64,000 nucleotides of DNA, taken from contig OZ059894.1 in the NCBI GenBank assembly GCA_964057225.1, forward strand, positions 12,720,131 through 12,784,130, read 5' to 3'. How positions within the stretch are numbered: the stretch's first letter is position 1; every line of letters begins with the position of its first letter. Positions 8,761 to 16,165 of the stretch are shown here, piece by piece. The stretch comes from Auanema rhodensis (taxonomy: Eukaryota > Nematoda > Chromadorea > Rhabditida > Rhabditidae). The notes under the pieces were generated by a model, which saw only the letters and a list, made by a program, of their open reading frames with translations, did not search any database and was not told the DNA's origin. A program made the position numbers and the translations under genes.

Positions 8761-11700
8761 ATCATTCAGTTCGCTACTCAACAACAGGACCAACAGTTTT
8801 ACAACGCTCTACTCCCGGTAGGGACGATCAACATCTTCAAAGGGGATAAGACCATTGCTGTGCCCGCTATACTTGATAGCGGATCAGACACATCCTTCAT
8901 CGAAGAAGACCTCGCTAAAGAGCTTCAGCTTACCGTAATCCAAACGAAGCGAGTAAAGATAAAAACCTTCGGAAACACAACCTCTATTGAGAAACTCAAT
9001 AAAGTGGAAGCAAAGATCATCGGAACCAAGTCCGAAATCATTGCCAACTTATGGACAAAGAAGATTCTCACAGGACCTATCAACACAGTCAGCTTCCAAA
9101 AAGCTACAAAGGCCAAGCCAAGCCTAGGACAAACTTCCAAGATTACTCCTAGAATCCTCATAGGATCGGACCTTATGTGGCAAGCACTGACTTCCGTAGA
9201 GCAATTAAATCCAGACAACATAATCATCCACACACAATTTGGAGATTTCATCACCGGTCAAACAACTGACAAAAAGTCAATTAGTGCCTACTCCGTCATC
9301 ACAGGAGAATCTTCAATACCAATTCAAAAATGGAACAAAAGTTTTATTGAAGAACACATGGAATTTACCGGCACAGAACAAGAGGAGAGAGAAGCAAGAG
9401 ACAAATTGATCCTAGATCAATTCAACGCTTCCATCCAAAAGAAAGAAGATGGCTATTATGTTTCGTTCCCATGGAAAGAAAACGCACACTTACTTCCGGA
9501 CAACAGAGCACTTGCTCTCAAAAGATTGACAAGTTTAGCCCTTAAACTATCAAATCAACCACAACTACTTCAACAATACAACAACATTATTGAAGAACAG
9601 TTAAACAGCGGCATCATTGAGGAGGCTACGGATCCATACCCAAACGCTCATAGGATTCACTACATCGCCCATCAGGCAGTAATAACGCCTCAAAAGGAAA
9701 CGACTAAGCTTAGAATAGTCTACGATGCCTCCGGACATTACCAAAACAAGCCAAGCTTGAACGACGTCATTCACCAAGGCCCATTAATCCTTCCTTCTCT
9801 CATAGGGATGATACTACGATTCAGATGCGGACCAATAGCAATGATTGCTGACGTTAAAAAAGCCTTTCTTCAAATCCGACTACACGAATCCGAAAGAGAC
9901 GCGACACGATTCTTCTGGTTAAATGACATCAATCAACCAATCACACCAGAAAACATAAGGACACTTCGTTTTTGCCGAGTTCCGTTTGGCATCAACGCTT
10001 CTCCATTCCTACTCAGCGCAACTATACGCTATCATCTGATGCAAAGAAGTCACGAAAACTTTCTTGCCCATCAAATAAAGGAAAACCTCTACGTCGACAA
10101 CTTACTCTTAGCATGTGATTCGAGCGAAAAGATATGTCTCTGGTATCAAGACATCAAAGACATATTCGCAGAAATGAATATGACACTCCAAGAGTTCATA
10201 TCTAACGACGCTACCTTCAACAACAACCTCAGTATGGAAGAGAAAAACAGTTCAACAACACCCAAAGTATTGGGACTACCTTGGGACACCAAGACTGATC
10301 AATGGATTATCGAGACGAAGATAACAGAAACAAAACCAACCAAAAGAGGCATAACTCAAGCTATAGCCTCAATCTTCGATCCTATGGGAATGATCTGCCC
10401 CAGCCTTCATCCACTCCGTCTGTTTTTACAATCACTGTGGACAGAAAACTTCGACTGGGACACAACACTTCCCCATGAGCTACAACAAAAATGGAAAGAA
10501 TTGTCAGACAATTTTCACATGGTAAAAGCGATTCCTCGCTCACTACCATCAGACCCAACAAACTCATATCATCTGGTCACTTGCACAGATTCCAGCGGAT
10601 CAGCGTTAGGATTTTGCGTCTACATCTTATCAGCATCAACTCGCAAACCCAGGCTCATGTTTGCAAAATCAAAGTTGCACTCCAAGAGTTCATCCATCAC
10701 AATCCCAAAAGCAGAAATCTCTGCTCTTACAATAGGAGTATCAAACACTCTGAAAATCGCCAAAGAAATCAGAGGCAACATCAAGATAGAAACTGCTACC
10801 TTTCTATCCGACTCTGAGATAGCACTTGCTTGGATCCGACAGAAACCAGACCAGAAAACAACTGGGGTCTTGGTACAAAACCGCATCAAAGAAATCAACG
10901 AATGCGCAGAACAACTGGAAGATATGGAAATAAAGACCTTCTTTGGTTATATCAACACGAAGGATAATCCAGCCGACATCGCCACAAGAGGTTGTACCAC
11001 AGCAGAGCTAAGCGACCATTACTGGTGGAATCCACAAGCTCAACTCGAACGAGCAATCAATGGTCCATTATTCACTCTTCCACAGAATGAAGTGAATGTT
11101 CACATGACAACTACGGATGACGACCCAAACGAAGAACCATGGATATCAGACTGTTCCTCATGGACACAGGCACAAGAAAAATGGATAGCAACTCATTATC
11201 CACTCACTGAAGCTCGTACACCTCAACATTATGAAGAAGCAGAACTAAATCTACTACACCTTCATCAAAGAAACTTGATGGTTCGTCTGACAGCAGCCCA
11301 AAGAAACGATCTCCGTCCACTCCTCAGAGATCACTTCTGGCACAGTAGAGGACGAATGGAAAACGCTGAGCTAGAGCAATCAGCTAAGCTTCCTATCATC
11401 ATCCTTCCCAAAACACCAACCGCACGACTCCTCATAGAGCACTTTCATGAAAAATTTCACAAAAGTACTGCTCATACCATGGCGGAAGTACGACAAAAAT
11501 ACTGGATTCCTCAACTACGTTCCCAGACACAAGCAGTCATAAGAAAGTGCGCAAATTGTCAAAGGCTTAACAACCGGCCATTTACGTACCCTCCATCAGG
11601 AAACGTACCATCCAGACGACTCCAACGAAGCCAACCCTTCAAACACGTAGGTCTCGACTACTTCGGACCCATCACAGTCAAAGACGGAAATACGAAAGTC

Positions 11701-14700
11701 TGGAGCTGCATCTACACCTGCACGGTGACAAGACTCATCCATCTTGAGGTGATTCACAACCTCACAACTACCGCATTTCTCAACTGTTTACGGAAAATCT
11801 GGGCACGACGTGGATGCCCATCGAGCATAACCTGCGACAACGCAAGCACCTTTGAGCTTGGTCAAAAGGTTGCAAACAAACTCTTCACTACAACAGACAG
11901 CGGAAATCAATACAAAATTCGCTGGCACAACATCACCCCCTATGCCCCATGGCAAGGCGGTTTTTACGAAAGACTTATTAGGTCCGTGAAGGAAGCTCTT
12001 TACAAAACACTCCACAGTACTCCAACTACTGAAGAGCTCACAATAACCCTTGCAGAGTGTGAAGCTACAATAAACACACGTCCACTCACATACATCGGTA
12101 CAGATACGAACAAAGATGAGATCATACGACCATGCGATTTCATCTATAAAGACATCGACTTGAACATCTCTGTCGAATCAGAAGAAGAAATGGATGAGGA
12201 TTACATTGACAGCCCAGCGCTACAAACTCAAGCTGATACAGAACGAGCCATTCACTCATCAAGGAAACGCACAAACAAGTTCTGGGAACTCTGGACAGAC
12301 CTATACCTGAAAGAGATCCGCGCTACACACCATCACAACATTTCAGTTAAGAAAGCGGGAACAAAGTTAACTCCATCCATTGGTCAAATCGTCCTAATCA
12401 ACGAGCTTCCTATTCCCCGTCACAAATGGAGTACAGGAAAAATAATTCAAGTTCACCCCGACAGATCAGGAAACATCAGAGAAGCAACGCTGATTTCGGA
12501 AACAGGTCGAGAAATAAAAAGACCAGTCAACTTACTGCACCCATTGGAAATCTCAGACAACGAGATCCCAGAAAAACTCAAGGGCAACGCAACACCAGAA
12601 GAACAAGTTCATGAAGAAAGAAGAACCAACTTACGTAACTTACCACGAGTATGGTACGGAGATACAACCAATACACTCCTCACCTTCTTCACAATACTTG
12701 CGATTTTCGGACCAATGGCCTCAGCAAACCCAACAATTTCATGCAACTCCCACGGAGTTCATATCCAAGGAATCAGTACGGCAAACCAACAAGTGTGCAT
12801 CCAAAACACATGCTTCAACAGTAGTAACAACGGAGACGTCACTCTTCCCACAGCAGAAATATTGACAGACTACCAAGTCAGTTGGACATTTTTTCACAAC
12901 TCCAGACTTCAACACATGTTCTTAACATGCCCAGGAGTCCACTTCTGCTCTACAGTTACCTGCACATTTTGTACAGCAACCCTGCTCAATCCATCGTGCT
13001 GGCCTTGGACTTCAATCTTGCTACTGACACTCATAGTATATATGATCACAGCCTTATGCTACGGACTACTATACACACCATGGGTTATCGGCAAACCAAT
13101 TCGTCTGTGGTGCTATATAATCTTCTCACTCACACTGACAACTGGACGAAAATTGAAGAAACTCTTCTCAAAAAGAAGGCAATCCGTCATTCCTCTTCTT
13201 GCAATAATACTGTTAGAAATAGGAAACAGCTCTGCATGTCAAGAATTGAACATGATTTCAACAAAAGAATCGTCATGCACTCAAAACAAATGTCGAATCC
13301 GAACATCAGAACGACTTACCATCAGCCCATACACTCAGGAAGCATGTCTCTCATTTACCAACAACGAGGACAAAATCACTTTCCTACGCATCCAGTGGAT
13401 CAAAAGCACTTATTCTTGCGAAGTAAATTCACTATACTTCACTAGAGAAAGCATCACTCAAGTCCAAGACAGCAAACGTTGCCCACGAACTGGATCCTGC
13501 CAAGAAACAAAATGCGCCATGATCAGAGAAGACACCAAGATCAATGAACTAACTATGGCCAACCAATACCCAGGACAAACATTCTGCACAGAATCTTGTG
13601 GAGGCATTGGCTGCGGATGCTTCTATCCATCATCCGGTTGCCTCTTCTACAGAACGTATATGAAACCCACGGACAAATCCATTTACGAAGTCTTCACTTG
13701 CACAGAATGGTCACAATCTACTCAGATGCTACTTACCTATCAAAATGGAACAAATATAATCACCAGAAACATCACCTTACACGGCGATTTGATAACTTCT
13801 TTGTCTCCATTCAAGATAGCACTTACCAGCATTACTTCACCCGTCATACCAGCAATGCAATACAAATTCATTCGAAATCTGACGAAAACAGCAGTCTGGA
13901 ACCAACCAGCAACTCTATCTTGCTCATCTAGAGAGAAAGCAATAAAAATGGAATGCCAAGCTACTCCACATTGCGATTGTTCACCAGCCGAAGATACCGT
14001 GAATTGTCGATGCAAAGACTACTCTTTGAATACATCATTTGAAAATGTGAAAAGTGCCTTACCACTCATCACACCTGCCTACTCCATCGAATCTTCAAAT
14101 CGCAAAGTTCACATAACTGTCAACCGTAACATTATGGCCGAACTACACATCACAATTGATGGCAAATTCCAAAACTCATTCAATTACAGCTCGGAATTTT
14201 GCGACATAACAGACTCCATGTTAACAGGCTGTTACAACTGTCAAAACGGAGCACAGGCTAAAATTATATGTTCCTCATCAACAAATACTCTCGCGGCAAC
14301 AACTTGCGAAGGTACAGCATTCATGCTACACTGCAGCCCTGAAGGAACAATGAACACTATTCGACTTCCAATGACAACAGCTTCACCTCGAACACAGTGT
14401 TCATACACTTGCGGAAAACAAACGAAGTCATTTTTGCTCACCGGAATATTATATTACGTGAATAATATGGAAGATCTCAACAAACACTACGTCGATGGCA
14501 ATCACTCCTCCATTCATGAGTCAGTTATATCTTTCCCATGGCCTGATATCACTCATTTCTACGACATTTACCTTAACTGGTACAGAGAACTTCTATTTTG
14601 TCTCATACTGATATTATCCGCATTGGCCATTTCGTATTACATCATGACGACATACTCCATCGCCATCGCGAGCAACACACTTTTCTTCGCTATCAGAATT

Positions 14701-15174
14701 ATTAAAACCACGCTCCGCCTGCCCATCATTACGCTTCGTTTCCTCAGGCGCCTCCTCTTCCTCATCACTCAACGGAAGACCCACGTCGCTATCATACTCT
14801 TATTCCTAATCATGTCAACTCACGCCAACACTATTCGCGATACTCTTGCTTCCTCAGCCGAGAGAAAACAATCATACTTACGTCTGTCCTTAGACAAAAG
14901 AAATGATTACTACAAGGGCCTATTGCAATCCATGGATCTATCTCTGAAAACTTTATTCCAACTTGAAGCGATTACGAATACTCCTGCTAGAGACATCCAA
15001 CTTGCCGCTACTGATATTCTCTGTTATTTCATCAAAATAAAGGACTTTATCAACACAGCCAGGACCTATAATGTATTCGAAAAGGAGCTTACTGATCTAC
15101 AACTATTTGGCAACGAGAAACGACTCACCGAATTGGTGGAAAGAAATTGTTTCAAAACTATTGTAAAAATATGA
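7267..15174 (+). CDS. Gag-Pro-Pol-Env polyprotein of BEL/Pao retroelement, C-terminus replaced by satellite
   Basis: One unbroken 2635-codon frame encodes all proteins of the retroelement. In order: Gag with a DUF1759-like region (about 200-350) and three zinc knuckles (410-472); aspartic protease with DSGSD at 537-541; RT with catalytic D862 and YVDN at 942-945; RNase H (about 1106-1240); integrase with H/H/C/C zinc site (1392-1431) and D1464, D1524, E1568; a DUF5641-like tail (1700-1761); then env from about 1800. Residues 1-2626 are element-derived; the last nine codons and the TGA come from satellite. Met1 is the first AUG after the TATA box; Met16 (7312) has the better context (A at -3, G at +4) and straddles the LTR/primer-site border, so it may be the main start. 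No internal stop or frameshift is present. Fusing env in the same frame as pol is unusual for retroelements and implies processing or splicing. Confidence 0.92.
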   Translation: MPVLRSPTSKDSSQNMVHEAEASDTSRANAWIARCTSFLTKLQKQDGRRKSFMTRQINLQSNKMTWMIELREKEMLAIDLDINMINSLIEELNNITEDLNSEDQERILANEDTLRRHISTLRGYTSALRDQVSAMRAQDPEEEQTSSAPSAQPIANIPLTTEVQRPDLTQPTQAQLGNEPLPIAYRESYRLRPTVKPVDIPKFDGNVKNWRNFWSLFNRLIHSANIPTIEKFNYLRQSLVGEAAAQLSSFPTNEDSYDAAVCFLHDLYDDNDNILQHLMLDFVQIQPRSTSNRDLLFMADKISGIFRQTETNPHEALNALAIVLLHSKLPGSIIQELYKTLDTRPSIGTLVSTLQRYLRQQNKVKIFAADRFEKPIQRPNSFTGPRPNNVSTPQRPRPEMRKTAAKTTSCIFCQKPHAPWDCDTPKTKKERQTILTQEKRCHNCLRKSHNTENCPSKRTCSKCGEKHLEVLCYGRKKTSKVNMLSSTPMEDDYNEEEHIIQFATQQQDQQFYNALLPVGTINIFKGDKTIAVPAILDSGSDTSFIEEDLAKELQLTVIQTKRVKIKTFGNTTSIEKLNKVEAKIIGTKSEIIANLWTKKILTGPINTVSFQKATKAKPSLGQTSKITPRILIGSDLMWQALTSVEQLNPDNIIIHTQFGDFITGQTTDKKSISAYSVITGESSIPIQKWNKSFIEEHMEFTGTEQEEREARDKLILDQFNASIQKKEDGYYVSFPWKENAHLLPDNRALALKRLTSLALKLSNQPQLLQQYNNIIEEQLNSGIIEEATDPYPNAHRIHYIAHQAVITPQKETTKLRIVYDASGHYQNKPSLNDVIHQGPLILPSLIGMILRFRCGPIAMIADVKKAFLQIRLHESERDATRFFWLNDINQPITPENIRTLRFCRVPFGINASPFLLSATIRYHLMQRSHENFLAHQIKENLYVDNLLLACDSSEKICLWYQDIKDIFAEMNMTLQEFISNDATFNNNLSMEEKNSSTTPKVLGLPWDTKTDQWIIETKITETKPTKRGITQAIASIFDPMGMICPSLHPLRLFLQSLWTENFDWDTTLPHELQQKWKELSDNFHMVKAIPRSLPSDPTNSYHLVTCTDSSGSALGFCVYILSASTRKPRLMFAKSKLHSKSSSITIPKAEISALTIGVSNTLKIAKEIRGNIKIETATFLSDSEIALAWIRQKPDQKTTGVLVQNRIKEINECAEQLEDMEIKTFFGYINTKDNPADIATRGCTTAELSDHYWWNPQAQLERAINGPLFTLPQNEVNVHMTTTDDDPNEEPWISDCSSWTQAQEKWIATHYPLTEARTPQHYEEAELNLLHLHQRNLMVRLTAAQRNDLRPLLRDHFWHSRGRMENAELEQSAKLPIIILPKTPTARLLIEHFHEKFHKSTAHTMAEVRQKYWIPQLRSQTQAVIRKCANCQRLNNRPFTYPPSGNVPSRRLQRSQPFKHVGLDYFGPITVKDGNTKVWSCIYTCTVTRLIHLEVIHNLTTTAFLNCLRKIWARRGCPSSITCDNASTFELGQKVANKLFTTTDSGNQYKIRWHNITPYAPWQGGFYERLIRSVKEALYKTLHSTPTTEELTITLAECEATINTRPLTYIGTDTNKDEIIRPCDFIYKDIDLNISVESEEEMDEDYIDSPALQTQADTERAIHSSRKRTNKFWELWTDLYLKEIRATHHHNISVKKAGTKLTPSIGQIVLINELPIPRHKWSTGKIIQVHPDRSGNIREATLISETGREIKRPVNLLHPLEISDNEIPEKLKGNATPEEQVHEERRTNLRNLPRVWYGDTTNTLLTFFTILAIFGPMASANPTISCNSHGVHIQGISTANQQVCIQNTCFNSSNNGDVTLPTAEILTDYQVSWTFFHNSRLQHMFLTCPGVHFCSTVTCTFCTATLLNPSCWPWTSILLLTLIVYMITALCYGLLYTPWVIGKPIRLWCYIIFSLTLTTGRKLKKLFSKRRQSVIPLLAIILLEIGNSSACQELNMISTKESSCTQNKCRIRTSERLTISPYTQEACLSFTNNEDKITFLRIQWIKSTYSCEVNSLYFTRESITQVQDSKRCPRTGSCQETKCAMIREDTKINELTMANQYPGQTFCTESCGGIGCGCFYPSSGCLFYRTYMKPTDKSIYEVFTCTEWSQSTQMLLTYQNGTNIITRNITLHGDLITSLSPFKIALTSITSPVIPAMQYKFIRNLTKTAVWNQPATLSCSSREKAIKMECQATPHCDCSPAEDTVNCRCKDYSLNTSFENVKSALPLITPAYSIESSNRKVHITVNRNIMAELHITIDGKFQNSFNYSSEFCDITDSMLTGCYNCQNGAQAKIICSSSTNTLAATTCEGTAFMLHCSPEGTMNTIRLPMTTASPRTQCSYTCGKQTKSFLLTGILYYVNNMEDLNKHYVDGNHSSIHESVISFPWPDITHFYDIYLNWYRELLFCLILILSALAISYYIMTTYSIAIASNTLFFAIRIIKTTLRLPIITLRFLRRLLFLITQRKTHVAIILLFLIMSTHANTIRDTLASSAERKQSYLRLSLDKRNDYYKGLLQSMDLSLKTLFQLEAITNTPARDIQLAATDILCYFIKIKDFINTARTYNVFEKELTDLQLFGNEKRLTELVERNCFKTIVKI
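7313..7330 (+). other. Candidate primer binding site, tRNA-Gly-like
   Basis: TGGTGCAT directly follows the CA at 7311-7312. It equals the complement of a tRNA 3' end reading ATGCACCA, which from memory is the end of eukaryotic tRNA-Gly(GCC). The next bases, gaggccg, match the following acceptor/T-arm complement only with a one-base shift. The site lies inside the reading frame and overlaps Met16 of the polyprotein. No other TGG occurs near a plausible LTR end between the AATAAA and this point. Confidence 0.45.
8800..9260 (+). other. Aspartic protease region (DUF1758-like)
   Basis: The active-site signature is AILDSGSDTSFI around 534-545, with the catalytic Asp at 537. A second landmark, RILIGSDLMW, falls about 110 residues later, matching the ILIG(S/C)D signature near the C-terminal end of BEL/Pao proteases. 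The enzyme would act as a homodimer to cut the polyprotein. Its cleavage sites are not predictable here. Confidence 0.8.
9540..10170 (+). other. Reverse transcriptase region
   Basis: Motifs in order: LRIVYDASG about 815-823; the catalytic Asp at 862 in the MIADVKKAFLQI segment; RVPFGINASPF starting at 904; and YVDN at 942-945 with the two other active-site positions. YVDN in place of the retroviral YXDD is characteristic of the BEL/Pao superfamily. All palm-domain catalytic acids are present, so the enzyme is predicted active. Confidence 0.92.
10560..11010 (+). other. RNase H region (Peptidase_A17/Pao-type)
   Basis: The four acidic positions expected for RNase H can be picked out: D1108 in CTDSSGSALG, E1150 in KAEISAL, D1182 in LSDSEIALAW and D1237 in NPADIATRG. 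The spacing matches BEL/Pao pol proteins. It would degrade the RNA strand during cDNA synthesis and create the plus-strand primer. Confidence 0.85.
11400..12200 (+). other. Integrase: zinc-binding domain and DDE core
   Basis: The H2C2 zinc site uses H1392/H1394/H1398 (one pair) with C1428 and C1431. The catalytic triad is D1464 (GLDYFGP), D1524 (TCDNAS) and E1568 (GGFYERLIRSVK). D-to-E spacing is 43 residues, wider than the 35 of retroviruses, as in other BEL/Pao integrases. Integrases of this group are expected to leave a 4-6 bp target duplication, which is not what the flanks of this copy show. Confidence 0.88.
12364..12552 (+). other. DUF5641-like integrase C-terminal domain
   Basis: Residues about 1700-1761 run from SIGQIVLINE through KWSTGKIIQVHP and end in RPVNLLHPLEI. 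This is the SH3-like tail that follows the DDE core in BEL/Pao integrases, probably for DNA binding. It marks the end of pol. The following linker (about 1762-1798) is charged and leads into the first env signal-like segment. Confidence 0.8.
12661..15144 (+). other. Env region: phlebovirus Gc-like glycoprotein with three internal signal-like segments
   Basis: Three hydrophobic stretches end in signal-peptidase-like sites: 1803-1820 (ASA), 1975-1990 (SSA) and about 2507-2520 (THA). The first product (from 1821) is short and Cys-rich with membrane spans near 1915-1937 and 1948-1960. The second (from 1991) is the large Cys- and Asn-glycosylation-rich ectodomain with the compact Cys cluster CGGIGCGCF at 2111-2119, resembling the Phlebovirus_G2 fusion domain, and a membrane anchor at about 2442-2458. 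The third (from 2521) is a helical, charged segment of about 106 residues that I do not recognise, cut off by the satellite at 2626. Env would be made at the ER and could mediate membrane fusion; function is inferred by family resemblance. Confidence 0.8.
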
Positions 15175-15175
15175 G
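15145..15175 (+). repeat. 31-bp direct repeat at the right element junction
   Basis: Exact copy of 6423-6453. The base before it (a at 15144) departs from the satellite consensus, which has tg there, so the junction is sharp. Codons 2627-2635 of the polyprotein and the TGA at 15172-15174 fall in this repeat. Confidence 0.8.
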
Positions 15176-16165
15176 ATTGTTTCAAAATACGTGATTAAAT
15201 GAAGAAAATGGAGCAAAATGAATTGGAAAATTATAAAATATTTTCATGTTTTATTTCTTGAGTATCAAAATATTTAAACTTTTTTTTTTCACTGTTTAAA
15301 ATCTTACAGAACGAATGAATTGTTTCAAAACTATTGTAAAAATTTGAGATTGTTTCAAAATACGTGATTAAATGAAGAAAATGGAGTAAAATGAATTGGA
15401 AAATTATAAAATATTTCCATGTTTTATTTTCTTAGTATCAGAAAATTCAAATTAAGATCGTTTTCAATGTTTCAAATCTTAATGAACGAATTAATCGTTT
15501 CAAAACTATTGTAAAAATATGAGATTGTTTCAAAATACGTGATTAAATGAAGAAAATAGAGTAAAATGAATTGGAATATTATAAAATATTTTCATGTTTT
15601 ATTTCTTGAGTATCAAAAGATTCAAACTTTTTTTTTTCACTGTTTAAAATCTTAATGAACGAATGAATTGTTTCAAAACTATTGTAAAAATATGAGATTG
15701 TTTCAAAATACGTGATTAAATGAAGGAAATGGAGTAAAATGAATTGGAAAATTATAAAATATTTTCATGTTTTATTTCTTGAGTTTCAAAATATTCAAAC
15801 TTTTTTTTTTCACTGTTTAAAATCTTAATGAACGAATGAATTGTTTCAAAACTATTGTAAAAATTTGAGATTGTTTCAAAATACGTGATTAAATGAAGAA
15901 AATGGAGTAAAATGAATTGGAAAATTATAAAATATTTCCATGTTTTATTTTTTTAGTATCAGAAAATTCAAATTAAGATCGTTTTTATGTTTCAAATCTC
16001 AATGAACGAATGAATTGTTTCAAAACTATTGTAAAAATATGAGATTGTTTCAAAATACGTGATTAAATGAAGAAAATGGAGTAAAATGAATTGGAAAATT
16101 ATAAAATATTTTCATGTTTTATTTCTTGAGTTTCAAAATATTCAAACTTTTTTTTTTCACTGTTT
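15176..16165 (+). repeat. Right-flank satellite colinear with 1239-2220
   Basis: Monomer boundaries at 15312, 15487, 15660, 15833 and 16007 lie 137, 312, 485, 658 and 832 bp after the junction. In the paralogue the same boundaries lie 137, 312, 485, 658 and 833 bp after 1238, with the same order of subtypes (cttacag, then gaattaatcg, then ggaatatt, then gaaggaaatgg, then ctcaatg). Colinearity ends near 16170, where this side has cttacag and the paralogue has cttaatg. Confidence 0.85.

Larger units (their letters stand above)
6454..15144 (+). mobile_element. BEL/Pao LTR retroelement with phlebovirus-like env, 3' end missing
   Basis: An 8691-bp segment of ordinary base composition sits inside the AT-rich satellite. 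It starts with TG at a sharp junction and carries a promoter and poly(A) signal, followed by one reading frame with Gag zinc knuckles, protease, RT, RNase H, integrase and env. The domain order protease-RT-RNase H-integrase, the YVDN form of the RT active site, the RVPFG motif and the DUF5641-like tail are typical of the BEL/Pao superfamily. The env portion resembles phlebovirus Gc, as in the nematode Cer7-like group. No 3' LTR or polypurine tract is present: coding sequence runs straight into satellite at 15145. The strand is + by its ORF. It is structurally defective, yet the frame is open throughout, so the insertion looks recent. Confidence 0.93.

Noticed and set aside
12426..13445. Separate env or accessory genes in other frames (12426-12614, 12611-12865, 12882-13445)
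   Set aside because: The signal segments, Cys pattern and membrane spans are all in the main frame. The alternative frames lack a coherent domain.
8034..14441. Minus-strand and alternative-frame ORFs inside the polyprotein gene
   Set aside because: All overlap the long frame that carries recognisable domains; none shows a motif of its own. They are shadows of the main gene.
14600..15200. A degenerate 3' LTR or polypurine tract at the right end
   Set aside because: Coding sequence continues to 15144 and then exact satellite starts. Neither the LTR tip (TGTGCGAACG), the TATA region nor the AATAAA context of the 5' LTR reappears.
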